A stretch of 64,000 nucleotides of DNA from Plasmopara viticola. Lineage: Eukaryota; Oomycota; Peronosporomycetes; Peronosporales; Peronosporaceae. How positions within the stretch are numbered: position 1 is the stretch's first letter; each line of letters opens with the position of its first letter. The DNA lies in the NCBI GenBank assembly GCA_001695595.3, contig MBPM02000039.1:310001-374000 (forward strand), written 5' to 3'. The notes under the pieces are model-generated. The model saw only the letters and a program-made list of their open reading frames with translations. It did no database searches and was not told the DNA's origin. The position numbers were made by a program, and so were the translations under genes. This document shows positions 22,510 to 34,417 of the stretch, in pieces.

Positions 22510-25500
22510 ATTTGAGTTCTATCAAGATGAAGAAGTAAATATATAAATTGATGCTGTGATAAATTAATTGTCGCTCGAATTTCGAAACTCCAAAGACCGC
22601 TCCAAATTGCTAAAAAGTCAGCTCCAAAAAATAGTGCATCATTTTTGTCGCTCCTCAAAAGTTTCGCTCCTCAAAATTTAAGCTTTCTAGAGAAAGGCGC
22701 AGAATGATTCAGGACGAGTTTTCCTCCGGATAGATTCTGCTTGAAAATGTACATCTTTCTTTGAAGTGTAATATTAGCCTAGAATGGCTCTTTCATAACT
22801 GACTCTTTGTGCACGTAAACAACGTAAAGAGTTCAGCCACATGTCATGGTGGATATAGCATTCTGCAAATGTCACCTCAAACGCATACTGTGTAAGGACA
22901 CGCGACAGTGCCGAGCGCTATATGACCTCTTCACACCATGGCGGTTACCATTGAACGCTACACCTACGCAAATGGAATATCTACCTGAGCCATTGAAAAA
23001 TTTCAATAAGATTGTTTGACTGTCGGACGCTCAGATGCGCTGCCCGAGGAAACTGCATTTGAAGTTCTTGAAATCTACAAAAAAAATGTTATGCTCTAGG
23101 CTCTAGTCAGCACGAGTTTCAGCAGGCTCGGCGATAGCGTCTTCTGCGAAGCGAATGGTAATGTCTTAGTTTTAATTAACAAAGATAATGAAAATCAGAG
23201 ATTTCTTTTCGAATTCAATTAGGCAGAAATGTAGAATAGAGTGGCATGATTATATATGATCAGATGCGCGTAGCGTCCACATTCTTCTAGCTAGAATACC
23301 GGACTAAACGATGGGTGTCACCCCACAGAACGTGTTTCGCTGTAAAATAATATGAAGAGTAACGTTTCTTACAACGAACTTCAAGCTCTGCAAGCGCTAA
23401 CGCTTACTTGCCTGTGAACAAGATAAACGCATCAATCTTATGTAGACAGACCTTCAGCGAGCTGACGGCCTCTACTGTCCAACAAGTCATTACGACTGTG
23501 TTGCTAGATAGCCCCGTCTATCCCGCGGGTGCAGACAGCACCGGTAGACAAACAAATTGCACATCTCTTCAAGAGGTATATATCCACAAGCACGCTCACT
23601 CATTAGCGATGCCGCATACAGGCGGTACTTTGTCCTTAAGGTCCGAGAAGTGATGTTTGTAGGTTCGATCCCTTGAGTACACTTATATTAAACGCAATTG
23701 TTGCCGGGGAAACCAATATCGCTACTATAGCTACAACAGCTAAGAGTACTTGATCTGTGCCTGCTCCAAAGCAAGCCGACGAAGTGAGTTTTTCTTGCTT
23801 AAGAATTTCCCCGAACTGCTAGTTGAAGTCACGGCTTCGGAATCAGAAAGCACTAGGAGCGGGACCTTTTATTGGGGAAAAACTAAGCTTATACGATGGT
23901 TTCGTCATTGGTGTACTCTATGAGGACTTAACCCTTGAGATCTTAATAGCTCTTGAAGGAAAAGCATTAGCTTGCTTTGCGCAAGTGTACGAGGCTACAA
24001 ATAGTTATATATACTTAATCTACGCCTGCGCGTCGACGACTTTGCTTGCTTGTAAATAATTGCGGTTGGCCATACAAGGCCAGCTGTTATGTCAAGCAAT
24101 GAAATCGATAGCATCCCACTTTCGTTCGACTAATTGAAGAGACGGTAATATATGTCCTCGGAATGGAGATCGGCTCGGCTGTGAAATTTAAGGACATCGA
24201 GATCGAAGGGTTATTCTTCGTTTTGACGTCTTGGGTGAGAAAGCGCAAGCCCTAAATGAATTCGCGTGGCAAGACCATCGAAGTCGGCCGCCAATTTTCG
24301 TTAAATTAGGTCTAGAAAATTCTATTTTGCGCCTTTAGTGTTAACAGCATCGCCGAAAACTTTCGGACGGTCACATTCTTACAGCAAATTTGAATAATTC
24401 AATGTACCGATATTTCGCCTAATAGGATGCCACGGCGCCTTTGAACCGTCATCAGCAGGTAGCCAAATTTTATATGCTGCACCGACTCAAAGATCGTGGT
24501 CGAAGAGTGGATAGCGTTCCTCCACAAATGGGTTGCATAATTTGAGCTACAGCCTGTCGCATAGCTTCTCAGCAAGAGAGCAGGTATCATATATTGTGAG
24601 CTCGTTTTGCCTAACCGGCAAAGATGGTATCGATGCTTAATTATAAATCTCGTACTTAGTCACCTACTTTCTGTGAACACAAACCAAGAATAAAGAAGCG
24701 GCAAGACCACTCTTTCAAACAGCCAAGCATTATGCGCTAATGCTTATTATAAGGAAAAATGTGTTGAGAACCATCATGTACAGGAGGACGTTAGCTGGGT
24801 TATCTCAATTGAACGGGATGGTCTGACAAACTTCTCTTAGCAAAAAGTGCGCCTAGCGGTATCGACAGATAGTCGGAGATGACATATGGGCTTAAAAAGG
24901 TCCCGGCGACTGGTCACAGATCCGTTTCAACCGCTACAAGCCATTGAACATCAATGCTTTGACAGTCTATAAGCTCACAGCTTTTCGGAAAAAGATTTGT
25001 CAGTTTGCTCAGTAGACCCGGATTTTAAGCTATGTAGCTCAAGCTTAATGGCAACTATTTTTGGTATAACAAATGCGTCTTTAAAACAGACCGATTGAAA
25101 TACTTAGATGATCTGTCAGCATATATTAGATTTGCACAGACTCCAAACATCCAAAGCATTTAAAGAATTCGGCATGTAAAAGTTAATTATCAAGTGCTGG
25201 CTAGTTAGAGCAAGCTTCATGTGCTTGATAACGTGTTTTTGCGCAATTCAGGCTGCAAATTGGCCCTTATCAGCATCCTTAAAAATTATTGCCTAGCAAT
25301 TTCATCAGGGAAGTAAACTGATGTGAATCCAAAGGCTTTGTACGATTTTTTGGCGCAGACTTGGTTGCGAATGTCGATTGTTACACGCCTCAAGAGCAAT
25401 AGCAGCCTAGTCTATATAAGTAGACAGGCGATATGCTATAGGGGAAATACGGTCGATCCAGCTTGATTCGTTGGCTTGAAATTTAAAGACCTGATATGAT

Positions 25501-27481
25501 AATATATGTTTTTTTAACGAACGCTCATCTGCAACGAGAAAAACGTTTTATTCGCTTTTTGCATTTTAGAGGCGAATTGGCGCGTACAAGAGTTTGAACA
25601 AGTATGTAAAATTCTAATAAGGCTGCCAGAGAGTCGGATCTGCGGGTCTTCTTCACAAAAGCAACTTGTGCCGGCGGACATTTCAAGTCCGTGAACCTTG
25701 ACTCCGTGTTTGATTTGTTGGGCAGCACGGAATTCGTGCGACACTTAAAAAGTGGTGTATCTGGTACCTGTTGCTTGTCATAGGGTTGGTGGGCGAATAG
25801 CACATAAATTAATGGTCATTGTGACCAAGTACTACAGTCTCTCGGACACGAAGATATCGAATTAAATTCCGCGACATGCCTTTGCGTTATATTTAACGCT
25901 GTTCTAATCACGAGGAGCTCGCTTACTGGTGTAAACAGAAGAGTATTCTCAAGAGGATACGTAGACTGGTATAGTCTACCATGTAGGTTTAGACAAATGT
26001 GCGTGTAGGCGCCACACTTGTTAAACAACAAATTATCGTTAGCCGAATTTTCTTCTTCATCTTGATGAGCTAAGACCTCTATAGTACCGGCACTTGTTTG
26101 AGGCACGAGCCGGGACTAGTAATCTCTAGGGGTCTTCAATTTGCGCCCGGCTACCTCACAAAAACAGTTATCTGACTTCGAAAAAGGTCAAATAAATTTT
26201 CGCAGGTATGCGTTTACATCTTTCCAAGACATGTTTTGACAAACACAGAAATGCTATTTTCAATTCATATATTGCAGAAATAAGGTACTTATAGCTTTCT
26301 TGTAAGAGAATGACGTTGGCAATTACGAATAAAAAGTCCTCTTTGCCGGACCTTTGGAGGTTTGACGAGGCAAATTATGGCGTACAATATCGTCCATCAA
26401 ACAGTTTTAGTGGGGTACTTAAAGGCTTTTGTGTCGATGGTGAGCTCTGATGTGCTCTCGACATTTCTTTCTCCACAACCGATTTCGCGATTGACAGCGC
26501 CCATAGCCACTTTCGCGTTGACGATAAGACAAAATGGTTATATGCCTAAATGCATGTGCGCTTTGAGCAGCTGCCCAAATTTAAATATTACAGCGATGAA
26601 GAGTGAGTTCTGAATCAAAATAAAAAGACAAGCGGCCATGATTCACATGGATCCACAAGCCAATCTTTTTAAGTCGAGCCTTACGGTCCGCGATACGCAA
26701 AGAAGCCGCATGTTGATATCTAGGACCGACCTCACGAGCATCTCAATCGCGTATACTGCGTCGCCAAACCGTTTTTCTGCATGTAAAAGTGTAGCAGAAA
26801 AGGTCTCTTTGTCAGCGATACCGTGTCATGTCAAGCCTTCTCCCGTAAAAATCGCTGCGGACTTCTTTGTTGCGACTTTCTGTTAGACCAGCAAAGGCTA
26901 GTACATTTTGTGGCTTATCCTTACATATTATTAGTTTTGTATTACATTAGGCTCTTCATCATCATCTTTGATCCAAATTTGGTTCAGGAAAGTGCTTTTT
27001 GGAGTGCTCGTGGTGCACCGTATAATATCTACCGTTTGACAGTAAAGGTATCTGTGGAGCATTGAGCAAAGACAAGTGGTAAAAGTGAGCTGCCCGTCGT
27101 GGCAAAACTGAATGCTCTTTAGCCTTTTTGTTCGGGAGATTTGTTGTCAAGCTGGCACGGCCTTGAGTGTATGAGCTGCATTTGTCCATCTTAAACCTTT
27201 GACGTAAACGCGGCTTTGATTTCGAAGGTTTGTTGGCCATGCTATCCAGTAGGGTTGCGATTCCTGCACAAAGTCCACCCAATCTTATTAATCCAACATA
27301 TTGTTAGGAAGCGTGGCGGAACACGGTACGCGTAGTTGCACACTAAAAACCCTTTAAATGCACCAATATGGAGCAAAACATGCAAAGATTTCTATCGCTC
27401 TCTCTTTGTATACTGCGTTCTGCAAAAGATTTGTCACTTACCTTTACTTGTAGCTCATCGCTTGGTCTATTAAGAAGATAC
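22510..27481. other. Long intergenic region, no gene recognised
   Basis: Only short frames occur. At 23662-23672, GGTTCGATCCC matches an RNA polymerase III B box, but no matching A box or cloverleaf could be drawn. Protein-like but interrupted stretches around 25520-25740 (minus) and 26360-26890 (plus) are probably old mobile-element sequence. Confidence 0.5.
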
Positions 27482-27686
27482 GAGTAACAGGTTACTCACG
27501 TCGTTTAAAGCTGCTAATATCAGCCTGCCGATATTAGCAGCTTTAAAGTGACGACATTACAGTTATGAGCTTAATTACGCAGTCTATTGCATTCAAAATA
27601 GCTTGTAGTGCTAACGTGAGCGCTACAAGCTATTTTGAATGCAATAGACTGCGTAATTAAGCTCATAACTGTAATGTCGTCACTTT
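27482..27686. repeat. Cascade of three consecutive foldbacks
   Basis: First, a 7 bp palindrome GAGTAAC-AG-GTTACTC at about 27483-27498. Second, a perfect 18 bp inverted repeat (27504-27521 with 27530-27547, loop AGCCTGCC). Third, a perfect 64 bp inverted repeat (27545-27608 with 27623-27686, 14-base loop). The second and third share bases 27545-27547. The arms of the three are unrelated in sequence. No gene is inside. Confidence 0.95.
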
Positions 27687-28256
27687 TGCGCAGTCGTCAA
27701 AATATACGGAAGTATAGCTCTCTTCGCGGTACGCGGTGTGGCTTGTTGACCGAAAGTCCGACGAAATTCTCGCAAGAGTCCTCACGAGGTAATGTTTCCC
27801 ACCAGTAATGCCGACACACACGACGCATTAAACCTTTGTTTTCTCGTGTCCGGCGATATAAATGCCACCGACGATTGACCTTGAGTCATTACTCGCAGTG
27901 ATACGTTGGAGCTATAGGAACGGGCTGCTACCGTAAACGTGTTTCCATTATAGCCAGCAAAGCTCCTCGCTTCTACTGACAAAAGTTGTTTCCTACTTAA
28001 GCATTTAGGGAATGCTCAGAGGGCACATCTGTGTCATCGTAAGCTTGACATATTTAATCGGAATTTATGTCATCGATATTAATATTTGAAGAGTCAAAAT
28101 TAGGGAGCAAGGTGATCTAGAATTCGTCGCTATGTAAGCTTGAGTAAAATGATTGGCTCTTAAAATAAGTACCAAGAAATGATAAGCACAGCAGTAGTCA
28201 TTTTCTAGCCAATGATATTGAAAGTGTAATGAAATTTGTTTATTTAGCCAATGATA
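27687..28256. other. Intergenic, no gene recognised
   Basis: Short frames only; nothing recognised between the foldback cascade and the SINE-like copies. Confidence 0.55.
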
Positions 28257-28265
28257 AGATACAGC

Positions 28266-28588
28266 ATTGTATTGTATTACGTTATCGCGTTGCCAAGTTA
28301 TGCACGTGCTACGCTCAGTCTGGCTAGTCCACGGCATAGAGTGGTGTCCGCATACGTCGGGTCTCGTTCGGCGGGCAGTGCTGCCAGCACCGAGGTCGTG
28401 AGGGTCTTCCGTTATTTTGTGAACTCTCACTTGGTAAGAGCCCAGGTGTCGCCCTGGTGCTGGAGACCATCGCGTCGAGGGTGAGACTCGTTAGAGACCT
28501 GCAGATGCCCGAGAGCACCTGCCCGAAGCGCGCGAGCATTTAGCCCTCGCGCTTTGAAGGAGGGCGTCACCCCAACCTTTTCCGAATT
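28266..28588 (-). mobile_element. SINE-like retroposon with ATTAC tail, copy 2
   Basis: Full-length, minus-strand copy of the element at 17614. Its tail is AATAC-type here and its 5' end is CGGAAAAGGTTGGGGTGAC at the right. Flanks AGATACAGC (28257-28265) and AGAGACAGC (28589-28597) form a target-site duplication differing at one base. Internally it is the most diverged copy (for example GTGAACTCTCACTTGG where others read AGCTCTGACTTGG). Confidence 0.78.
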
Positions 28589-28808
28589 AGAGACAGCATG
28601 TTCATAAAAAAACGTCTTTGTGGCATTGTAAGTCACAATAACCTTCTGCAAACGGGAGATCAAGCGTCCAAACCGAGCAATAATTTGAGTATCTACCTAC
28701 AATGCGCTTAGATAGTGTAATGGTTTATGGCAAGCGCTGTCAACTTTTTGGTGGCAAATCTAGTGCAGTATAAAATAATAGATAGAACTTCTTTATTGTT
28801 TTGACGGC

Positions 28809-29105
28809 CTCCACACCAATGTAATGTAATGTATTACGTTATCGCGTTGCCAAGTTATGCACGTGCTAGGCTCAGTCTGGCTAGTCCACGGCATAGAGTG
28901 GTGTCCGCATACGTCGAGTCTCGTTCGGCGGGCAGTGCAGCCAGCACCGAGGTCGTGAGGGTCTTTCATTATTTTGTTTAGCTCTGACTTGGTAAGAGCC
29001 CAGGTGGCGCCCGGTGTTGGAGACCGTCGCGTCGAGGGTGAGACTCGCTAGAGACCTGCAGATGCCCAAGAGCACCTGCCCGAAGCGCGCGAGCTCCACA
29101 CCAAT
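28809..29105 (-). mobile_element. SINE-like retroposon, copy 3, 5'-truncated, with perfect target-site duplication
   Basis: The element body is 28821-29093. It lacks the first ~55 bases of the family, beginning at CTCGCGCGCTTCGGG. It is bordered by exact 12-base repeats CTCCACACCAAT at 28809-28820 and 29094-29105. A 5' truncation with a perfect duplication is the expected product of target-primed reverse transcription by a LINE machinery. The exact flanks point to the most recent of the four insertions. Confidence 0.88.
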
Positions 29106-29745
29106 AAGTTGGCAAAATTGAAAACTGTTTTTTAATTATAGTCAGTTGTTGATGGGCACAAGATGAAGGAAGACCTATCTACCGACCTTACGGTTATTGT
29201 CAGTAGTAAAAACTGGCTACAATCATTAATCTCAACCCCATGATCCCCATGATCGAAGCAGATGTAAGGTAAACTCAAATACAAACATAAAAGGTATAGC
29301 GACAAAAAAGTAAGGCCAGAGTGGGGGATATTCAATAAATGTAAACATAAGCATCACGAAATAAAGGTCAGGATAGCGGCAATGCGAGTTATCAATGTAT
29401 GTTTTCGACATTCATTATGGATTAGTAAAGTAAATTAAAGCTCGCACAATGTATTGTATCTTAATGTTAAGAAAGTTTAGGGTGCATCTTCTTTGCTTGC
29501 TTTTTATCGAATCAGTGCGCTGTTGCCCAAAAAACGCAACGTTCGCTTTACAATACGATATTTTTTAATTGCATTGATATTCATCGCCGTGAGATAGCAT
29601 AATAGAACATTACTGTATATGCCGGAGTGTAGCCAAAATATAGTCCTCTTTACTAAATACCCTCTCATATCGACTACACTTTTAATCAATACACTTTTCT
29701 GTATCAAATTCACTGAACATAATTATCGACATTGACAATTTTTTG
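29106..29745. other. Intergenic upstream of the second ankyrin gene
   Basis: AT-rich sequence, with no gene supported. ACATTGACAATTT at about 29730-29742 resembles an Inr/FPR element but abuts the ATG at 29746, which would leave almost no leader. TCACTGAACATAATT near 29710 is a weaker alternative. Confidence 0.45.
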
Positions 29746-31572
29746 ATGGTGATGGAACTCGCTACATACGCGCCTCGTAAAGAACCCAAGCGCTTGACGA
29801 ATTGCCAATATCCGCTGACTTGTGTGCAAACAACCCTACAGAGAACCTTTTCCACAATTACATCGCTTCCTCATGTTCTCGCTTGTATTTCGATGTATCT
29901 GGATTATTCTCCATGCTTTTCAATCCCCAATGCCTGCTCTAGAAGTATTCGACACGCCAAGCTACACTTACTGCAGCGTATTATGGCCGCTCAATCCTCA
30001 ATAGATCTGCTGTATCGTCAATGGGCTTTTGCGCGAGGTACAGCCAATGCTGCGGCTCGTGGGGATCTCGTCGTCGTACAGTGGTTATGTACCGTTTATT
30101 ATCCACAAGGAAGGGTGACGGATGCAGTGGAGAAGGCGGCTCAAGCAGGCCACATCCACATTTTGCAATGGCTTCGTGCCCATCATCACCAAGTATTTTG
30201 GGGGGCCAATGAGATCCGTGTAGCAGCTCAATTTGACCGCGAGGCTGTAGTCAAATGGCTACATGCCCACACAGCATCACCTATTGTCGGAACGAATGCC
30301 ATTGAATTAGCCGCAAGAAACGGCAACTTAAAACTCGTAAAGTGGCTGCACAAGGAGCAAAGTCAATGGAGTGGATACGGTGCTGGCGTTGCAGCTGCTT
30401 GTGGCCATTTGCGTGTGTTTAAGTACATGATCAAAGGCCATTCCGTGCTTCAAGAGAGCGCGTTAAACGAGGCAGCAGCCAATGGACACCTCGAGGCCGT
30501 CAAAAAGCTTATCAGACGACAGCCGTTACTTTTGACGACACGAACGACAACAGCAGCAGCGGGGAATGGCCATCTGCACGTGTGCAAATGGCTCCATGGT
30601 AAAAAGTTTGACGGTCGATTTGCACTCTGGACTACCGCAGCGATGGACAAAGCGGCAACTAATGGACACTTGGAGATGGTCAAGTGGTTGCATCAGAATC
30701 GATTCCAAGAGTCGTGGAAGGCTTGCAGCCGCGAAGCAATGGACGGGGCAGCTCGAAATGGCCACATGGAGGTACTGCAATGGCTTAGCAAGCATCGTCA
30801 TGAAGGCTGTACGATTCGAGCCATGGATGCCGCAGCTGCAAATGGCTCATTAAGAATTGTAGTGTGGCTACATAAGAATCGATCCGAAGGCTGTTCTGAA
30901 AATGCAATGAATGGTGCGGCTGCAAATAATCAACTGCAGATGTTGCGATGGCTACACCGTAAAAGACACGAAGGATGCACTTCATTGGCCATGGATAAAG
31001 CAGCTGAACGTGGTCATTTTGAAGTTGTACAATGGCTCCATACACATCGAAGCGAGGGGTGTACAACGAATGCTATGGACAACGCGGCGGCCAATGGACA
31101 CTTAGAAGTAGTAAAATGGCTACACAAAAACCGAACAGAAGGTTGTACAACAAAGGCCATGGACCAAGCTGCAGCGGAGGGTAAGTTAGAGACGATTGAA
31201 TGGCTACAAAAATACCGAATGGAAGGCTGTACTACGGCCGCGATGAACAATGCCGCTGCTAACGGGTGGCTGGAAACTGTGCGCTGGCTGCACGCTCACC
31301 GCATTGAAGGGTGTACGACACAAGCGATGGATGAGGCTGCAGGTGGAGGCCATTTGGAAGTGATGTTGTTCTTGTTCGCCAACCGCAATGAAGGATGCAC
31401 GTGGCGAGCAGCTGAAAATGCGACGCGTGCCGGACATCTAGAAATCTTGCAGTGGCTCTATGTACACTATCCAGACCAGTTTGATCGCAGCCGCGTGGTT
31501 GCAGCGGCCAACACAGATGATTTCTATATGATGAAATGGCTGCACAGTCGTAGATTATGGATCGCGGCGTAA
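29746..31572 (+). CDS. Ankyrin repeat protein with 28-residue repeats (paralogue)
   Basis: This 608-residue, intronless protein is built like the gene at 20614. The N-terminal part contains LPHVLACISMYLDYS and HLLQRIM, corresponding to a similar LVQRVM segment in the other protein. A RQWAFARGTANAAARGDL junction follows, then ankyrin-type repeats. The C-terminal half has eight EGCT-type 28-residue units ending in LEILQWLYVHYPDQF. ATG codons at 29746 and 29752 are both possible starts; the codon at 29743 is TTG. A FWGANEI insert sits at the same place as FWGSREL in the paralogue, showing common descent including the irregular part. It is likely an intracellular scaffold. Partner unknown. Confidence 0.9.
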   Translation: MVMELATYAPRKEPKRLTNCQYPLTCVQTTLQRTFSTITSLPHVLACISMYLDYSPCFSIPNACSRSIRHAKLHLLQRIMAAQSSIDLLYRQWAFARGTANAAARGDLVVVQWLCTVYYPQGRVTDAVEKAAQAGHIHILQWLRAHHHQVFWGANEIRVAAQFDREAVVKWLHAHTASPIVGTNAIELAARNGNLKLVKWLHKEQSQWSGYGAGVAAACGHLRVFKYMIKGHSVLQESALNEAAANGHLEAVKKLIRRQPLLLTTRTTTAAAGNGHLHVCKWLHGKKFDGRFALWTTAAMDKAATNGHLEMVKWLHQNRFQESWKACSREAMDGAARNGHMEVLQWLSKHRHEGCTIRAMDAAAANGSLRIVVWLHKNRSEGCSENAMNGAAANNQLQMLRWLHRKRHEGCTSLAMDKAAERGHFEVVQWLHTHRSEGCTTNAMDNAAANGHLEVVKWLHKNRTEGCTTKAMDQAAAEGKLETIEWLQKYRMEGCTTAAMNNAAANGWLETVRWLHAHRIEGCTTQAMDEAAGGGHLEVMLFLFANRNEGCTWRAAENATRAGHLEILQWLYVHYPDQFDRSRVVAAANTDDFYMMKWLHSRRLWIAA

Positions 31573-34361
31573 TTTCGTGAACACTAAGGGTACATAATGA
31601 GACCAGGGAATACCACGGAACTTAGGACTAACTTTTTGGGAGGATTACATTGTTTTTTGTCGATCAATTGCGCTTTATTCCGATCAGAAAAGTATATGTA
31701 TCGGTAATTCCATCTAAAAAACATAGCGACAACGTCATCAAGAAACGATGCAGAAACTTATAAGCTTGTCCATGAAAGACTTCTTGCTACTTTTCAATTC
31801 AACCAAGTAATACGTATACTCTGATATGTTTTAGTCATCGATCCGTTTGGCCGTCTTTAAGACACTTAGATCAGAAGACCATTCTAAAACTTTAGCTCAA
31901 ATTCTAAAGATTTAAGGCTACATAATTCCTTTTGATCCAAGAAAAAGCCAAAGCATATTAGACACAAGCATTTTTTTTGAATTAAACAGCTATCTTGCAA
32001 CCCTTCCTAATGTGGTGTATATATTGCAGTTCTCTAAAATGCGTGATTGGAGAAGACTACAAAGAGCCTAAAGTTAACATTAGTATGATTTTCCCTTGTC
32101 ATGGACTTATCAATAACGACATGTCCTGTTAAGGCATGATTTGTCTAATCTCTGATTGCCCCCATATTGAAAGCCCGATATCTGAAAGTATCCATTATCA
32201 TTGACGATTTGTTTTGAGTCCATCGCTTGCTGTGACTAGTTCGGCTCATGCAACAGACTTTGTGCCTTATTGTATTAAACATTGTTGTAGAGCTTTGCTG
32301 CCTAATTTTTATACTGGAATGGTTTAGCATCTAATTTATTCGGACAACTTTTTTCATTTGTTTTTAGCACTTTAAGCTGAAGTTTTGCCTTCGTTTCGCA
32401 CTAAGCTTTCGTGGTAAATTTGCATTGTGATGTTTTTTATCTCTTTAACATTTTGAGAAATCGCCTCAATGGCGCAGATATCTTTGATAATAAAATATGA
32501 CCGAATACATTATTTCACGTTCAATGTTTTTTCCACCTCAAGTATTTGTCGCATGAAGGTTGTGTTGAGACCAGCACACCCGGCAGATGTTATTGAACTT
32601 CTTAACATGAAAAGTGGAGGCTTACAAAAGAGTCATATAGTTGGGACACTCTATTGTTGATTCAACATCTAAGACGTTCTAAGGGTGGTCACTACTTTCT
32701 AGCCGGCGCGCTGCTGTAATAACATTTTTATTCGGAACTCTCTATATCCACAGTGGTCCACAATATTTATTAAGTGAAGGTTCTAATTCATTGCACGTGG
32801 TAGCGTAGATGTGCGAGATTTACATACCCACGTGAAAATTATTTTTGTTTGTGATTTGTTGGCGATGGGTGATAGCTAAGCGGTGGTCCACCTTAACTAC
32901 CATGCCCATTGTACATTCGCTAAACACGGTTACACCATTCACGTCAGTGTGGTCGCCAATCTTCTGCCCCAGCTTATGTGGTTACGGACTATGCCATTAG
33001 TTGAATCGCTGAAACCTTTTTTGTTCTGGTTTCCGGTGTTTTGCTTTTTTAAGGGCGGGCAAGCAATGTTCACTTTCTTCGACTCTCATGACAGTGGCAA
33101 CTAGGTGACCATCTTGCTTGCAAGCGAAGTACTGGTATTACTGACTTGTCTGTTCTCTTTTGCAGTGTAAGCTTCTCTGACTTGCCCCTGTCCTGACTCC
33201 TTTCTGGACGTTGATGTCTCAGATCGGGACTCACTTAGTTTCTACGTACACTAATGTCTTGCCATCCTCGCCTAAAGTACTCCCAAGATGCGGATCGTGC
33301 ATAATATAGTATCATTGACACGAAGCTATCAATCAACTCTGTATCGATGACTCCTGCAAAAGTTTTGTTTGCATCCAGCGTTAGGAACAGATGTTCTGCA
33401 TCGATGAGTCTATAATAAAGAAAATCAATCATGTACGAATTTTTCGTAGTCAGTGCGGTCAAGGGCTCTGAAGTGACCCTTACTGATAAGTTTCTAGAAG
33501 CGAGCTGCAAGCATGAGTGGTTCACTTTCGCTAGAAATTGCGATGACTTGAAGACTTTAGCCAGCAATTTTTGTGATGTATCAAGCTACATTTACGAATA
33601 AAAACAAAAAATCATTTTTTTTTCTGTGACGATCTTCAGCTCTCTCGCGCTGACGGATCAAACAGGTTGATTCCATGACAGGGCCAACATAGCTATAGAC
33701 TTCATGTCTTCTCCAACACTGGTGCGTCAAAGATAGCTACGGCTACTAATGTTATTCGAACAAAGACGGCATTCACGATGTCATTTACACTCGATTTCCT
33801 TGTAAAATGCAGCTGTACCTCCCCAGACACTTTTTATGCTGTATTAGTGTACACGTATTCGTCTTAGTCCCACACATGCGTGGGGGTGGACGCTCAGCTT
33901 CATCCCCTGATACTTACGTTTTTGATTCAAGATCCGCACAGATGGTGGAAAAATCGTGCTGAAGCGGTAGCGTTCTCTGTCATAGTGCATTCTTTCGGCA
34001 AGATTACGACCAAGTAGACAGACAACTCGCCTCGGTTAATTTGTAACAAAAACTACTTTTTGTCGCAATGCGCACTAGCTTATATCAATTTTGTGTGCAA
34101 AACATTGTACGTTAAGGTAATATGTGCAAAAGTAAGCTTTTGCGGGGCCACGAAAAAACCGAAATTGACTTAGTGATGGATTACGAACTGGGAATATTAA
34201 TGCGAAGAAGTCGAGCTATGGAGAAATGTTGAAGTGATAGATCGCGACATCAGGTCGCACAGTCATTTCTAAATTGTTCAGACAAGTGGTAGTGACCTCA
34301 AAATTGCCCGTGAAACTTTCGACTATTGCTGGTCAAAGAACACCACTTTTCGGAGCCATTG
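31573..34361. other. Intergenic, no gene recognised
   Basis: AT-rich. A minus-strand frame at 33235-33567 reads VIDTELIDSFVSMILYY...SWEYFRRGWQDISV and might be a decayed Gypsy integrase, but the match is too loose to call. Other frames are short. Confidence 0.45.
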
Positions 34362-34377
34362 GCTCACACTTGATTTT
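34362..34377 (+). promoter_or_regulatory. Inr-like motif of the SWEET gene
   Basis: GCTCACACTTGATTTT resembles the extended oomycete Inr/FPR (GCTCATTYYNCAWTTT) and lies 40 bases before the ATG at 34418. Confidence 0.45.
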
Positions 34378-34417
34378 CCCCCGCAAAGCCAAGACCGCGT
34401 AAGGCTCTTACTCAATA

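Noticed and set aside
21085..22525. Long antisense frames opposite the ankyrin repeats (up to 194 codons), and similar ones opposite the second ankyrin gene
   Set aside because: They mirror the repeat periodicity of the sense genes and are shadows of codon bias.
23662..23672. GGTTCGATCCC as a tRNA gene
   Set aside because: Matches box B only; no cloverleaf or box A at the right spacing was found.
27482..27686. CRISPR array or MITE
   Set aside because: Repeats are inverted pairs with unrelated arms, not regularly spaced direct repeats, and there are no shared termini or target duplications.
33235..33567. Gypsy integrase fragment
   Set aside because: A few residues resemble integrase but the order and spacing are too loose to support a call.
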